From Metridium senile (Eukaryota; Cnidaria; Anthozoa; Actiniaria; Metridiidae): a DNA stretch of 64,000 bases. The notes under the pieces are model-generated. The model was not told where the DNA came from, searched no databases, and was given only the letters and a program-made list of their open reading frames with translations. How positions within the stretch are numbered: the stretch's first letter is position 1; every line of letters starts with the position of its first letter. The DNA is taken from the NCBI GenBank assembly GCA_949775045.1, contig OX459100.1, positions 1,026,501-1,090,500 of the forward strand. The letters run 5' to 3'. The position numbers and the translations under genes were made by a program. Positions 47,501 through 58,730 of this stretch are shown here, one piece after another.

Positions 47501-50100
47501 AATATCGTTAAGATAGAAAAACTAGCAGCTCCAATTTCATGCACTTTACCAAGCAATCATCAAGCATGTGATTGAGCAATATCAGATCAAAGTTGTGAAA
47601 ACAAAACCGCAATATCTCAGTTACATATACCTACAGGCTATTTTGAATCTTGATTGAGATGATACTCAAAAATTTAAATGATAAAGAAATAGCTTATGAC
47701 TAGAGTGTTACAAAGTATAGATTTTTCTGAATCACATTTCAATTTTGTGCACTTGACGTTGAATCATAGTGCTTATATTAGCTTTATTAGGTTAAACTGT
47801 TTAATCCAATGGTTTAATCCAATGGTCAAATCTAGTTGGGACAGCATTGATAAAGCAAGCTATCAATAAATGTAAAACTAAAAATTATTTAAATTACAAA
47901 TGATTTATGCTCTGATTTTTGTTTGTGTGGCAGATTAAAAGAGAAAATTAACATCACAATGTTTTTATCAACACTGAAAGATCTTCACCAAAATCTAAGG
48001 ATCATTAACTAACTTTAGAGAAAAAATAGTATCATAATACCTTTTCTTTGGATAAACTCTGAGTAAATAAAATACTTGAGACATATATACATTTATATAC
48101 TGTTAGTTTCATGAGAGCAAATATTGTTTTGATCTGCCTCTATATAATAAATGACTAATACACCATCATATAGATTTCGTGAGATTCCCTAAAAATAATT
48201 ACAGTTGTTATGATAAAAACTACAGGATTTCAAAAATGAATTCCTGACAGAATCAAAACAACAAGATGGATAATGAGAAATTGGATGACAAATAGAAAAC
48301 ATGATGAAAAATCATCACGAAAAAGTTAGCTTGTGTGACGAGAAAGACGAAATATTAAATTAAAGTAGTTGTCGGTAAAAAGGTGTCACTCAATTCACTT
48401 TTCGGGAAAGTAGTTTTAGTGAATTTCACTTCGTTCGAATCTCAAAAGTTATTTGAATCGGCTAACTGTATAAACATCGGAAATTAAATTTCCAACAAAA
48501 ACGCTTGCCAACCGTTTTATAGGTGAATTACATGTAGAAATCGACAAGCAATGTATTTAATCTATTGATGAAGCGTCCTTATGATAAAAAAAAAAACACT
48601 ACAACAGTTTAAATAGTAAAGGTTTGACCTTAAGTTAATACCTTTACCGATGGTATACAAAGAGAATAAACGATTAAAGGACGCCACAACATAATTATAA
48701 ATCTGGCAAGGCAAGGTTTACATGTCACCACGATTACAATAAATAACGCGCTGAAATCAACGATAGTGACTGCCAAAAACAGTTATTCTACTCGTGTCAC
48801 TGTGAATGGCTACGTGACCTAAGAATCATCCACTCCAAATACCGATGACAACAAGAAACGCGTCTACATTTCATTATAGTATATATTTTAACCATCAACA
48901 TGTATTGTTATACGCATATTAAACTAAAGAACATTTGAAGTGGAACGAGGGGCCATAAACATAATAGTAGGGCCATGAACAAGACGTTCTATTTTCGACC
49001 TGTGCACTATATTACATCTTGTAACACTTAAACATCACTTGAAACTACAAACGAAGGCAAATTCCTTCGACGGCCAACGATTAATGGGGGTCTGTAGCGC
49101 GCTAACTGGCCTTTGAGTGCTCGCACGGACAGTGATTCGTTTACGATCAGACGGATATACTCGATCCGTTTTATTGACCATCGCCGATAGGAAACTTTAG
49201 GATCGTTCCTCGCCGTTGCACAAAGTAAAAATCGCCAAATATAACTTATGTTTACAATTTTATAACTTATATTATACAAGGGGGAATTGATAAAATACGC
49301 CACGAAATCCTTCGTGTAACCCCGCATGCTTGTGTGAAATATGTTGACCTTTTCTTTGTACTCATGTTGTCTTTTCTCTTCAGTCAACACCGATGGACAT
49401 CTATCGACGTAAAAGTGGTGTTCGAATAACGATTCTTTTGACACGCAAAACATTGTTGAAGTTAGGCAGGTTTTGTCAGTATATATTCGTAGATGTCCTT
49501 TATAATAGCAGCAGGCTAGGTATCATTGGGTGATGATGAAGCGCGGGTGAAGACAGGATATCTAATAAGTACTATTGCACTTACCAAGTTGACAGGATAG
49601 CCTTTATATGTAAAATCTGCTGTGTGAGAGCTAGGAGCTTTACACAGTTCTTCTGTGACTCCAGGAGAACTTGTAGATACGTTAGTTGTATCATTCTCTA
49701 TGACACAATCGCCTAAACAATGAACATTTCAAATTAGCAAGAGAAACCGTGCACCGATCAGTAAATCAACGAAGATAGTTTACCTTCAGGTCCCTCTCGC
49801 GAAATCCACGCTAAAAATAAACGAAAAGACAAAGATAAGTACATAGTGATTTAAAAGAGAGTATAAGTCAGGTTATCCTAATAATCGCGCTTTAAATCCT
49901 GGAGGGGTAGCTAGATGAAAGAAACAATGATCCATATACGACGCTACTTGGTTATCAAGTCAAGGAAAACCCCGCCGAAATACCTTGCTTGCTGTATCTC
50001 TTGCCCATTGCTACGCTACTACATGTCTTAGTATGCCTTTTGGGATTTACTAGAACAGGTATTCTTTGTGAATTCGGTGTTGTTGCAAGACGTTCGGCCG
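41559..50100 (-). CDS. NKD: Naked cuticle homologue, Wnt/Dishevelled antagonist
   Basis: NKD proteins bind Dishevelled and dampen Wnt signalling at membranes. Exons in coding order are 50100-49984 (ATG at 50008), 49810-49784, 49712-49585, 45484-45415, 43439-43339, 42981-42877 and 42470-41559. Starting at 50008, the protein is 455 aa and begins MGKRYSKQ, an N-myristoylation site, followed by REGPEGD as in vertebrate NKD. The single EF-hand sits at 142-153 (QEWSYTLYDFEGKGQVSRDD), with Lys at loop position 5. It runs into DLKNLVKSIYEV. The tail is His-rich (HQHEHHHSHHHYHHYVE), the family hallmark. The first exon is open upstream of its ATG to a TTTAG acceptor at 50101, so longer N-termini are possible. 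Confidence 0.92.
45103..45395. repeat. ~77-bp tandem repeat, about four units, NKD intron
   Basis: AAGGTTAAC recurs at 45103, 45181, 45260 and 45335. Each is followed by GTAAGTTATAACTA, AAGATATAAAAAGGGCAG and AACAACACTAAATAA. Confidence 0.9.
47274..47456. mobile_element. Pogo-like MITE, diverged
   Basis: Ends are CAGTGGAACCCTCTATACCG and the inverse GTAGAGGGGTTTCACTG. It is about 180 bp, in an NKD intron, with the same CAGTGGAACC start as the copies at 26586 and 54313. Confidence 0.6.
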
Positions 50101-51008
50101 CTAAATAGAAAGAACGATGAATGCTTTTCGCTCGACCGTAAGCTTACTGTCGGAGTCTTTGAAGGCGGCTCATTGCCCTGTCATTTGACGCTATTGACAG
50201 CAACTGATTCAATTGTTCTAATCAAACCCTAATGAGCAAACTGGGACATCTGATTGGTTCATATTAAAAGTAGCCAATTACGCTCAAGTACTAATTTCTA
50301 AAGGAAGATGAGTTCAGGCTATACTCGACCCCCGATCAGCGTGCTAAGACCATACTGTAAGGCTATCAGAACCAACATATATCAAAGGCAACCGATACTA
50401 CAACCAAAACAACTCAAACAACACAGAAAAAAACGACTTTCATCTGTAGGACGTCCGCTAGAAACATACTAATATGCATATCTATGTGGTATTTGATATA
50501 GTCTCCTAAGAAAAAGATATCCAAGACTAGCGTGATACTACATATTTATAATATTTCTTAATGATTTATTTTTTACATGTTCAAGGACCCCCCATGATGC
50601 TCCAATGTAAATCATCTACCTTGAATATAACCAAAACCGGCTTCTAAACTTCGCGGTAACCGCGCTGGAGACTCATATATTGAAAATTTACTTATTTGTT
50701 TAACGCTATATGTCGTATTATTGTCGAATATGGCGGCGGCCGCTTTAGCTGACAAATCTATTCATAATTCGAGCCACAAATAGACACAGCTAAATCATTG
50801 AACCACCAGCCAATACTCTCATCTTTCTTAATAGGTAAAACATTCTAGAACCATTGATCCGTGTTCCATAGTAGCCGGTAACCTAGTTAACTAACCTACT
50901 CTGATACATACCGCCGCTGGTTTACCTACCGAATACCTAAATTAAATTAAACAAAACCTTGCACCGAGCTTTACCGAGTTGATTTATGACTTGAAGCATT
51001 CCGCTTAC

Positions 51009-51069
51009 CTCGACTAGATCTAGCAGAGCGTTTTTGTGTTTGTCTTAATTTCCTGTTTAGCTTTTTCAT
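51009..51069 (-). CDS. Candidate alternative first coding exon of NKD (MKKL form)
   Basis: ATG at 51069 begins MKKLNRKLRQTQKRSARSSR, strongly basic, and reaches a GTAAGC donor with one base left over. That phase fits both NKD acceptors (50100 and 49810). Joining to 50100 would read through AERLATTPNSQRIPVL and the internal MGKRYS. This isoform would not be N-myristoylated. Assignment to NKD is by phase and strand only. Confidence 0.4.
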
Positions 51070-53104
51070 GTTGGAGAATCAAACGTCCCGCTTCTTGCTG
51101 CAGTTTATCGGCTTCCTTGGTCGGCTTTTTTCGCCACTATGATGAAACCTTTGACAGTGGTTTGTGAGTGAATAGCAAACTAGCCTACTATTGAATGAAA
51201 AGTGTTAACGGCCTGTGATTACAATCACCTAGGACTATGGTCATACAACAAGGGATATCTTCAATGAAAGTGTGAATGGAAGGCGCGGTCAGAACTTGGT
51301 GTGATTAATGGTCTACTAACGATGGTGTAAGGAACTGACCTAACTACTGATCGTCACATGTAAGCCGGTTATCAAATAGAATAACTACGTGGGACACGTC
51401 TAGACGGCGTACTAAGTTCTTATATGCATTACCCTCTCCAAATCGTGTTTACAAAAGACACGAGGGGTAACTAAGATCCTCTAGCATGACGCTTTTTCAA
51501 GATTCAAATCAGTAAATTTATTCGCCACTATAGCTATTGTTTTATCAGGATTACTAGTTCTTTAATGCAAGAAAACCATTAAGACTGCTCTTTTTTTTTT
51601 TTTGAGGTTGCACAACGTCATGGTAATATAAAGCAACCACCTCCACTATTGGCAGTGAGACAACATGGTGGTTTGCAGAACGAGAAAGAATTTTCCTGAA
51701 CCTCAGCGCTCTAAACAGGAAGACCTTGTTTTGTGGACGTGATGAGGAGGAGTTGTGCTAGTCATGTTGATATACTAGTTGCAGATTTATTTACCGTTCC
51801 ATTATTTGATAATGAAGATGAAGAAGATTGATATCTAATACAGTTCTTGAGATATCTCTTGACGCACTTTGTTTAGTTTCCGAGATTTTTTGTTCCTTTC
51901 AGACGCTTCTCAACATCAAAGCAAAAATGTCCAGACGAACCATAAATATTAAAATTTTTAGTCATGCTTTCCGAATCTTTTTAATCACACACATTAATTA
52001 AACTTCATGGTCGCTCATTGGAATCGTCATAATATCGAAATGGATGGCTTGGTTTTTATCAATAAACATTTTCATGCTTTCGTCATTTCCGGATTTTTAC
52101 CAAATCAAATAGTCTGAGAGACAACGAATGATAAAACATGTCAGATTAGAAAGAAACAAACCCCGGAAACCTTATAGTTATCCTTATAGATATTAATGTG
52201 TGCGGATAAGGGTCATTGATTCATCAAATCGCAGCTACTCCTTCCTGTGAATGCGATGGAAGTTTTCATTAAGGTGTACATAGGCATTTTGTTTCCCTAT
52301 CACACAGGATTTTACACTTCAAATCAGGAAATAGAGATTTTACAGCTATAAGAACCCACACTTGGTAGTAAGGAAGCAACGGAAAGTGTTTTACGATAAT
52401 TACTGTTTATACAAATGTCTATTGTTTGTAGACATGAGTGGGAGGAGACCATATGAATGGTGCCTATTTTAATACTGGTAATGGACAAACAATGCCTGGA
52501 CATTGTGCAATTGTTCTAATATTAATTCATGCTTCATTGAGGATAATTAGCATTCTCTTTCGTAATAGATGGTGCTATCATGAATCATCGTTGTTTAAAA
52601 ACTGAAAAAAACTAGCTATCATTTAATCAATTATAGCCCGAGTATTGATAGTTGCATCAATCAATTAACTCTGTCTGCGTCATACCAGTTATGACGTATT
52701 TTATGACGTATTACAAGACGTTCAACCGTCACATCTCATTTCCTGGTAATACAAATCTCTTCTCGTCGTTTACCAGTTTTGTACGACTTCAAATAGGTTG
52801 CTTTGTATGTCAAGTGGCTGAAATCCGCGCTAAAAGCAGTAACCGCATTACATGCAAGGTCGATTCATATCGATTTTATTTAAAACGAATTATCGTATAG
52901 TCTTAAAACCGCTTTGAAAAGTACCCTTCTATGGTTTATAAAACCTTTAAGTCACCGAAAATAAACACTATTATGGATCATCACCATCGCATAAAGGCGA
53001 TTTCACAATCTTTATTGTTTGACTGGATTTATGCCGGCTTGTGATTTGTTTCTGCAACTGGCTCATCTATCATTGTCCAGAACGATCTTTCAAACCACAT
53101 GATA

Positions 53105-53245
53105 TGATCATCGTCATCACCAGCATTCGTGATCTTCTTGATCATCATTATCATCACCACGATCGTCATTGTATTATTAACCATCAGTATCATTATCATC
53201 ATGATAATGATGGTTTTCTTTGTCATCATCATCATATGGTTGGTA
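53105..53245 (+). repeat. (ATC)n-rich tract
   Basis: Imperfect CATCATTATCATC repeats. Open frames on both strands are by-products. Confidence 0.8.
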
Positions 53246-53644
53246 TTCACGATTGTTTATAAAACATGTCGCCCACATCACCAGCCGAAATGCATCCGAG
53301 TCACTTCAAGTGCTGTTATAAAGTCAAGGTGTGAATAATCCATGGTACGCCTACTGGTAGTTCTAACCTTTACAAGTACTGTCGGTGTCTTTATAGCGTG
53401 AATTACCTCCTTGACATCAACAACTACGTAAACCGATATGTCTTTACTTACACGCCGACAAACTCTCGCTGAGATACGGTCAACCCAATCAGATTATTTA
53501 CCTTAGCTGATCGTAGCGTGACTAGGCTGGCTAGTTATTTGGTGCATGATATATTTTTTTCCCTCAACTCTGTGCAGCAGTTTTTTCCCGCTTTGCACGA
53601 TACTTTTTTTTACAGGTTAATGCTTTGCTCGATATTTCTTTTGG

Positions 53645-53895
53645 AAAACTATGAAAAGCCTATGAAAAGCCTATGAAAAGCCAGTATGAAAACCCTATGA
53701 AAACCCTATGAAAATCCCACAAATACCCTATGAAAAGCCTATGTAAACCCTATGAAAAACCCTATGAAAACCCTATGAAAAACTTCAGTATGAAAACCCT
53801 ATGAAAACCTTATGAAAACCCTATGAAAACCTCATAAAATACCCTATATGAAAACCCAACTGGTACAAATACCCTATGGAAACCCTGTGAAAACT
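53645..53895 (+). repeat. ~11-bp tandem repeat (CTATGAAAACC)n
   Basis: About twenty irregular copies of CTATGAAAACC or CTATGAAAAGC, occasionally AACCCA-interrupted. Confidence 0.9.
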
Positions 53896-54063
53896 ATAAA
53901 ATAGGGAATATAATATAGCATGATCAACTGCATGTATAGCAAAGGAGTGTGTACCATATTCACAAACGTACGATTAGTAGAAGGTTCATAAATCCATATA
54001 ATAAAGTAAATAATAAGGTCACAGTGATATATAGATTATAAAATCACGTAACAGTATTGCGTT

Positions 54064-54117
54064 AGCCTGCATAGCTCTTCTTCGCAACTCCGCAGACCAC
54101 CGAGCTACGCAGGCCAG
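54064..54117. mobile_element. Short AGCCTGCGTAGC hairpin
   Basis: TAGCCTGCATAGCTC and GAGCTACGCAGGCC form an inverted pair about 50 bp across. They share the terminus of the MULE-like element at 17701-18514. Confidence 0.6.
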
Positions 54118-54312
54118 TATACCGCGTAGAATACTTTGCACGATAATGACATAGAATATAAACTTTAAAAAAAACTAAAAGAAAAACACGTGCAAAAAAT
54201 AATAGAGTGAAGTGTACGATAACGCCACATAGAGTACTGAAAGTAAGAAATTAAGCAAATAATAAAAGAGAATGTTAACTATAGAGGGGTCCAGCCCTCT
54301 CCATTATCTATG

Positions 54313-54502
54313 TACAGTGGAACCCCGTTAATCCGGCCACCGAAGGGACAGCCCGAAGTGGCCGTATTAACGCGGTTGCCGCATTAAGCGGGTAAATTTT
54401 ATAGAAAATGTATGGACATACATTTCTTCGGGACCTAAAAAACTGGCCGAAATAACGGGGTGGCCGTATTAAGCGGTTGGCCGTAAGGCGGGGTTCCACT
54501 GT
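54313..54502. mobile_element. Pogo/Tigger-like MITE, copy 2 (inverted)
   Basis: TACAGTGGAACCCCGTTAATC to GGGGTTCCACTGTA. The interior matches the 26586 copy in reverse (CGGGACCTAAAAAACTGGCCG). The two copies are similar enough to be one family. Confidence 0.8.
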
Positions 54503-55479
54503 ATATACTTTTAAAAAGTATACACCAGAGCTATAAATAGAGTATACCTCTATGAACTCTGTATACACTAAACTACACACCAAATAAAACCAATTCTTTT
54601 CACCATGACGAAGTAAAACATTAAACAGTTCAAAAAACAGAGCTAAAAGAAGCTACAGGAAATCAATCCTTGACATGTTAATCGTACTCATCAGCGGCGT
54701 TTTAGAAAACCAACAAAGACGTGACTAGTTTGGACATATTGTTGAGATCATCTCATTTATACTGTTTACTTGTATGGCCTTCTCATTACATTCTTGAACT
54801 CGGATATTAATGAAGCTTAGAATGAAAATTCTTGACCTCTCAGTCACAAATTAACAAAATGTTGCGTCAATTGTTTTTTTATACTCGCTTTTAATTGAGA
54901 TTCGGAATATTTTTAGATCTGTCTGTTGCACACCTACGCAATTTTTAACTCGCAACGTCAGTGAAGCTTGAAGTTATAGAACGTAGTTAATAGACTAAAT
55001 AACTATATTTAGATATATTTTTAGTGACAAAGGGCTGAAGCGTCAGTAAAGTTAAGTTAATTTTTTTTACGGTGTCACAAATTCCATTCTATTACCTATC
55101 GTCTATGATAGATTTCAACTGAGTTTTAAACGATTTTAGCATTTTATTTAGTTTGAACTTTTTATGTGTCTTCGTTCCTTCTCTTTTCGTTCCATTCGTT
55201 TTGTGAATTTAGCAGGAAGTAGCAGTTATACCCCTAGGCCTTTCCTCTACACAGCATACTGACACTGACATGTATTATAGTTCATAATATAATGTAATTG
55301 TAATAGTTAATTATGCCGGCATAATTATAATGTAAATATACGACCACATCAGCCATGCTGTAAAAAACCGTCGTGTATAAATAAATAAATATTATTATTA
55401 TTACTATTATTATTAAACCCTCTCTAAGTAACCCTCTTTGGGCGTGTCCTTTTCTTGCGAAAATAATGTTGAATATTAA

Positions 55480-55625
55480 AGGAAACTAGCGAGTAAACTA
55501 GTATGTGCTGCGTCTGTGTTTGATATAAATGATAGGTAATATAATGACATTTGTAACACCGTAAAAAAATGTTGACTTAACTTTACTGACGTTTCGAGCT
55601 TTAGCCCTTCGTCGGAGTAAAAATA
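55480..55625 (-). repeat. Interspersed repeat with hammerhead-like core, copy 2
   Basis: The plus strand reads GAAACTAGCGAGTAAACTAG, TGTTTGATAT, GGTAATATAATG, GTAACACCGTAAAAAAATGTT, then TTTACTGACGTTTCGAGC and CCCTTCGTCGGAGTAAA. On the minus strand the last part is the motif TTTACTCCGACGA...GAAACGTCAGTAAA. Confidence 0.65.
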
Positions 55626-55922
55626 TCAAAGTTTGTTTATGTATTTATTTGCGATCAATGTTTGTTGTTGCTATGTATGTTGATAGGCCCCTGCAACTAG
55701 CCATTTCATCACAATATATATACTTTATCTTGACCCGGAAACCAAGTCAGGCAAATCTCGTGGTCACAATTTAATTACTATTAAACATTCGAGAAGCTAT
55801 TACTTTACAAATCAAAACAAAGACCTATAGATAAAAGAACTAAAATACGTTTACCTGAGCGTTAAAGAAACGCCCATCTCTTATACACAGGAAGCCCGAT
55901 TTGTTATAAGTGATTACAGATA

Positions 55923-56625
55923 AATGGAAACTAGCGAGTAAACTAGTAAAGGCTGCGTCAGTGTTTGATATAAACGATAGGTAATATAATGAAATTTGTA
56001 ACACCGTAAAAAATGTTGACTTTACTTAAGGAGGCTCGAAATGGTTTCTGTATATATCTATATACCTACTTTATATTGCATTTTATGCAGCATTATTGTG
56101 AAGCTATACAGTTAACCGATATATCATTTTAAAGCTTATGGATCTAGGATATCATTGTTTTTTAAATTATTGCGTTTGACGTTGTCATGACAACAGCAGG
56201 CCGCTGCAAACAGGACCTGAAATTCCTTTATTAAAGCTGATATCTCGAAATCCTTTAGGTGAAAGTTTTTTTAAACTTGTACATGTCTAGTTCCCTACCT
56301 GGTCTTGCAACTGAGGAAAAATAAAAAAAATCTGTAATGCGAAACCTTTAAAATATTAAAAAAATGATTTTTTTTCTAGATATAAATGGTTTTTCATTAC
56401 AGATTTTTCTTAAAATGGATCTACTAAATCTAAACCTTAATTGGAACAAATTGCCAAAAAATAAAAAAAATCTACCATTTCATTGTGTTGTTATTAATAA
56501 AAATACATTTTGTACGCGTCAGAGGGGTCTTGTAAAATTGGCGATATTGCGCGCGCGCTCAAAAAAACATTTCGAGCCTCCTTAACTGGCGTTTCGAGAT
56601 TTAGCACTTCGTCGGAGTAAAAGGA
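55923..56625 (-). mobile_element. Copy 3 of the same repeat, split by a TTAA element
   Basis: The left part 55923-56025 matches copy 2 up to TTGACTTTAC. The right part 56586-56625 resumes with CTGGCGTTTCGAG and CTTCGTCGGAGTAAA. The interruption is the element at 56030-56581. The right part has decayed at the ribozyme-like core. Confidence 0.75.
56030..56581. mobile_element. TTAA-target DNA element, 552 bp
   Basis: Inverted ends GGAGGCTCGAAATG / CATTTCGAGCCTCC are flanked by TTAA on both sides (56026-56029 and 56582-56585). TTAA duplication is typical of piggyBac- and Kolobok-type elements. No transposase ORF is present. Confidence 0.85.
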
Positions 56626-57444
56626 TTACAGATAGCTGAGTGTTTAGTTCGAAATTGAATTGATATTTACAGATTAACTATCAGTAAGGGTGAAACCAGG
56701 TCATCTATTAATTAAATCAGCGTTCTCATCTAGTATAGTTATATTGTCCATATCGCGGTGATTCAGTCTTCTGTACGTACAACAGGTTATTAGGTTAGTG
56801 CATTCCATATCTGATCTGCGCATTTATTTAATTATTTGTAATTAGAAGACTCTCACAATGATCATCACGCTAAATTGGGTGATCATTCGTTCTAATATAC
56901 CGTGGTGATTAAATCTTCCATGTTTGTAACAGGTCAATGGGATTTTGTGTTCGATTAAAGTCTTAGCCAATTGAAGGAATTCGAATGTTTGATCAGGAAG
57001 ACATCATCATTAATCATCTGTTATTATATCGTGGCGATTGAGGTTGTGTTCGAAGTGACTATTTGACTTAATCAAAATGGTTTAGTTCATTACATTCTTA
57101 CTTCCAAAAATAGAGACTCTTGAGTGACCGGTTAGGCGTGGCAAAAAAGAACCGCCTCATTAATATAGGGTCAAAGTACTTGTGTATATGCTGCGGTCAG
57201 TGTACTATAGCGTAACCAAATCAGACACTACAATCACTGATCAGTTTCTATTGCTGTAAATATCAAAACGTTTCCCTAAAGTGGAATCGAGCGTTCCCAG
57301 AGAGTTTTGCATGATCTAGAGTTTGAATTTATAGCATGCATTTATACACTTATCTCAAAAAGCCTTAACCTGAGTTTCAGGCTCAGGGGATCAGGGAGGG
57401 AAAGAAGAGAGGGGAGGAAAGGAAAGGATACCTGATACTCGGGT

Positions 57445-57810
57445 TAAAAAAACGTTGCATGACCGTTAAGTGAATGGTGTTTCTATGACCGAAATGATCT
57501 GTGGGTAATATTAATTATATTGATTATTGACGCCCCTTTTATAGAAGAAAATGAATTTTCTGGACAACGTCAGCCCCATCTAGGGAAGAAGAGCTTATAA
57601 TTGATGAAACTGTGTTTAGCAATCCAGGAAAACACTAGGATATTTTGCGTGCGTACCCACACTTCCTTTTGGTCGTGCAATCATTGTTCACCATTAACCG
57701 TTCACTCCGTCAACCTTTTATGAAAACACTAGGATATGTTGTATGCGTACCCACAATTCCTTTTGGTCGTGCAATCATCGTTCACTCACGTCACCCTTTT
57801 ATGAAATGTA
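57445..57810. repeat. GACCGAAATG-family repeat with a tandem duplication
   Basis: AAACACTAGGATAT...GCGTACCCACA.TTCCTTTTGGTCGTGCAATCAT...GTTCACT occurs twice (about 57630-57722 and 57720-57805). An inverse-related CATGACCGTTAAG...GACCGAAATGATCTGTGGG is at 57458-57514. It is the same family as 23915-24174. Confidence 0.65.
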
Positions 57811-58087
57811 ATACATATGCATGCATGATATATCGATCAATGCCATGTGTCAGTGACTTTTTCATTTAATTTGTAATTACATTTTTATATCTTATATCAC
57901 AAATAGGTAAGATTACGTATCGTGCTTATCGTCAGATTTATCATTAGCGGTTTGCTCTACTAAATAGTATAAAGTCGGATTAAATAAAGGAAATTAAATG
58001 TATTTAATGACTTTCTTGTCTAGTCGTTGATGCCTTTGTAATCTTGATATTATTTTTATTATTTTTTTGGAATAATTGTAAGTCTAA

Positions 58088-58445
58088 ATGGTCTAGCGTC
58101 CAAATGATGCAAATGGAGTCTAGCGTCCAAATGATGCAAATGGTCCATCGCCCAAGTGACGCAAATGGTCTATCGTCCAAGTGACGCAAATGGTCTAGCG
58201 TCCAAGTGACGCAAATGGACTAACGTCCAAGTGAAACAAATGGTCTATTGTCCAAGTAACGCAAATGGTCTAGCGTCCAAGTGACGCAAATGGTCTAGCG
58301 TCAAAGTGACGCAAATGGTCTAGGGTCCAAGTGACGCAAATGGTCTAGCGTCAAAGTGACGCAAATGGTCTAGCGTCCATATGACGCATATGGTCTAGCG
58401 TCCAAGTGACGCAAATGGTCTTTCGTCCAAGTGACGCAAATGGTC
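58088..58445 (+). repeat. 25-bp minisatellite, about 14 units
   Basis: The unit is ATGGTCTAGCGTCCAAGTGACGCAA with scattered substitutions. It lies about 230 bp downstream (on the minus strand) of the candidate NKD first exon at 58674. Direct abutting units without spacers exclude a CRISPR array. Confidence 0.97.
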
Positions 58446-58673
58446 AAATCTACAATTACCTAAATACCCCGCCCAATTTCTCAAAGGATTAGTCTTCAAC
58501 AAGGTTCTTATTTTCGAAGATATTTGTGTCAGTTAAAATAATCAGTTACAGCTTGGCCGGTCAGATATTTTTCTTAGCATTAATTAGCTTAATTACGTTT
58601 TATGTTTGACTGCTTGATTCAAACTACTAGAATAGCAATACGTAGTATAGTGATTTAATATATATAACCTTAC

Positions 58674-58730
58674 CTGGACCGAGAGTGACTTTATGTTTAG
58701 TAATCTTCGATCCCATTATATTCTCGTTTA
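58674..58730 (-). CDS. Candidate distal first coding exon of NKD (MGSK form)
   Basis: An exon bounded by TTTGACAG at its 5' side and GTAAGG at its 3' side. ATG at 58716 gives MGSKITKHKVTLGP plus one base, the same phase as the NKD exon ending at 49984. GSKIT satisfies the G-x-x-x-S/T myristoylation pattern, as does GKRYS of the proximal start. A further upstream non-coding exon is implied by the acceptor. No other minus-strand gene lies between here and NKD. The link is inference. Confidence 0.45.

Noticed and set aside
49028..49453. 141-residue minus-strand open frame in an NKD intron
   Set aside because: No recognisable domain, repeats or splice partners; could be chance or a small unknown gene, so I left it uncalled.
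53041..53338. Overlapping open frames on both strands
   Set aside because: Arise from the ATC-rich tract; no conserved domain.
58088..58445. CRISPR-like array
   Set aside because: Units abut directly with no unique spacers, and the genome is eukaryotic.
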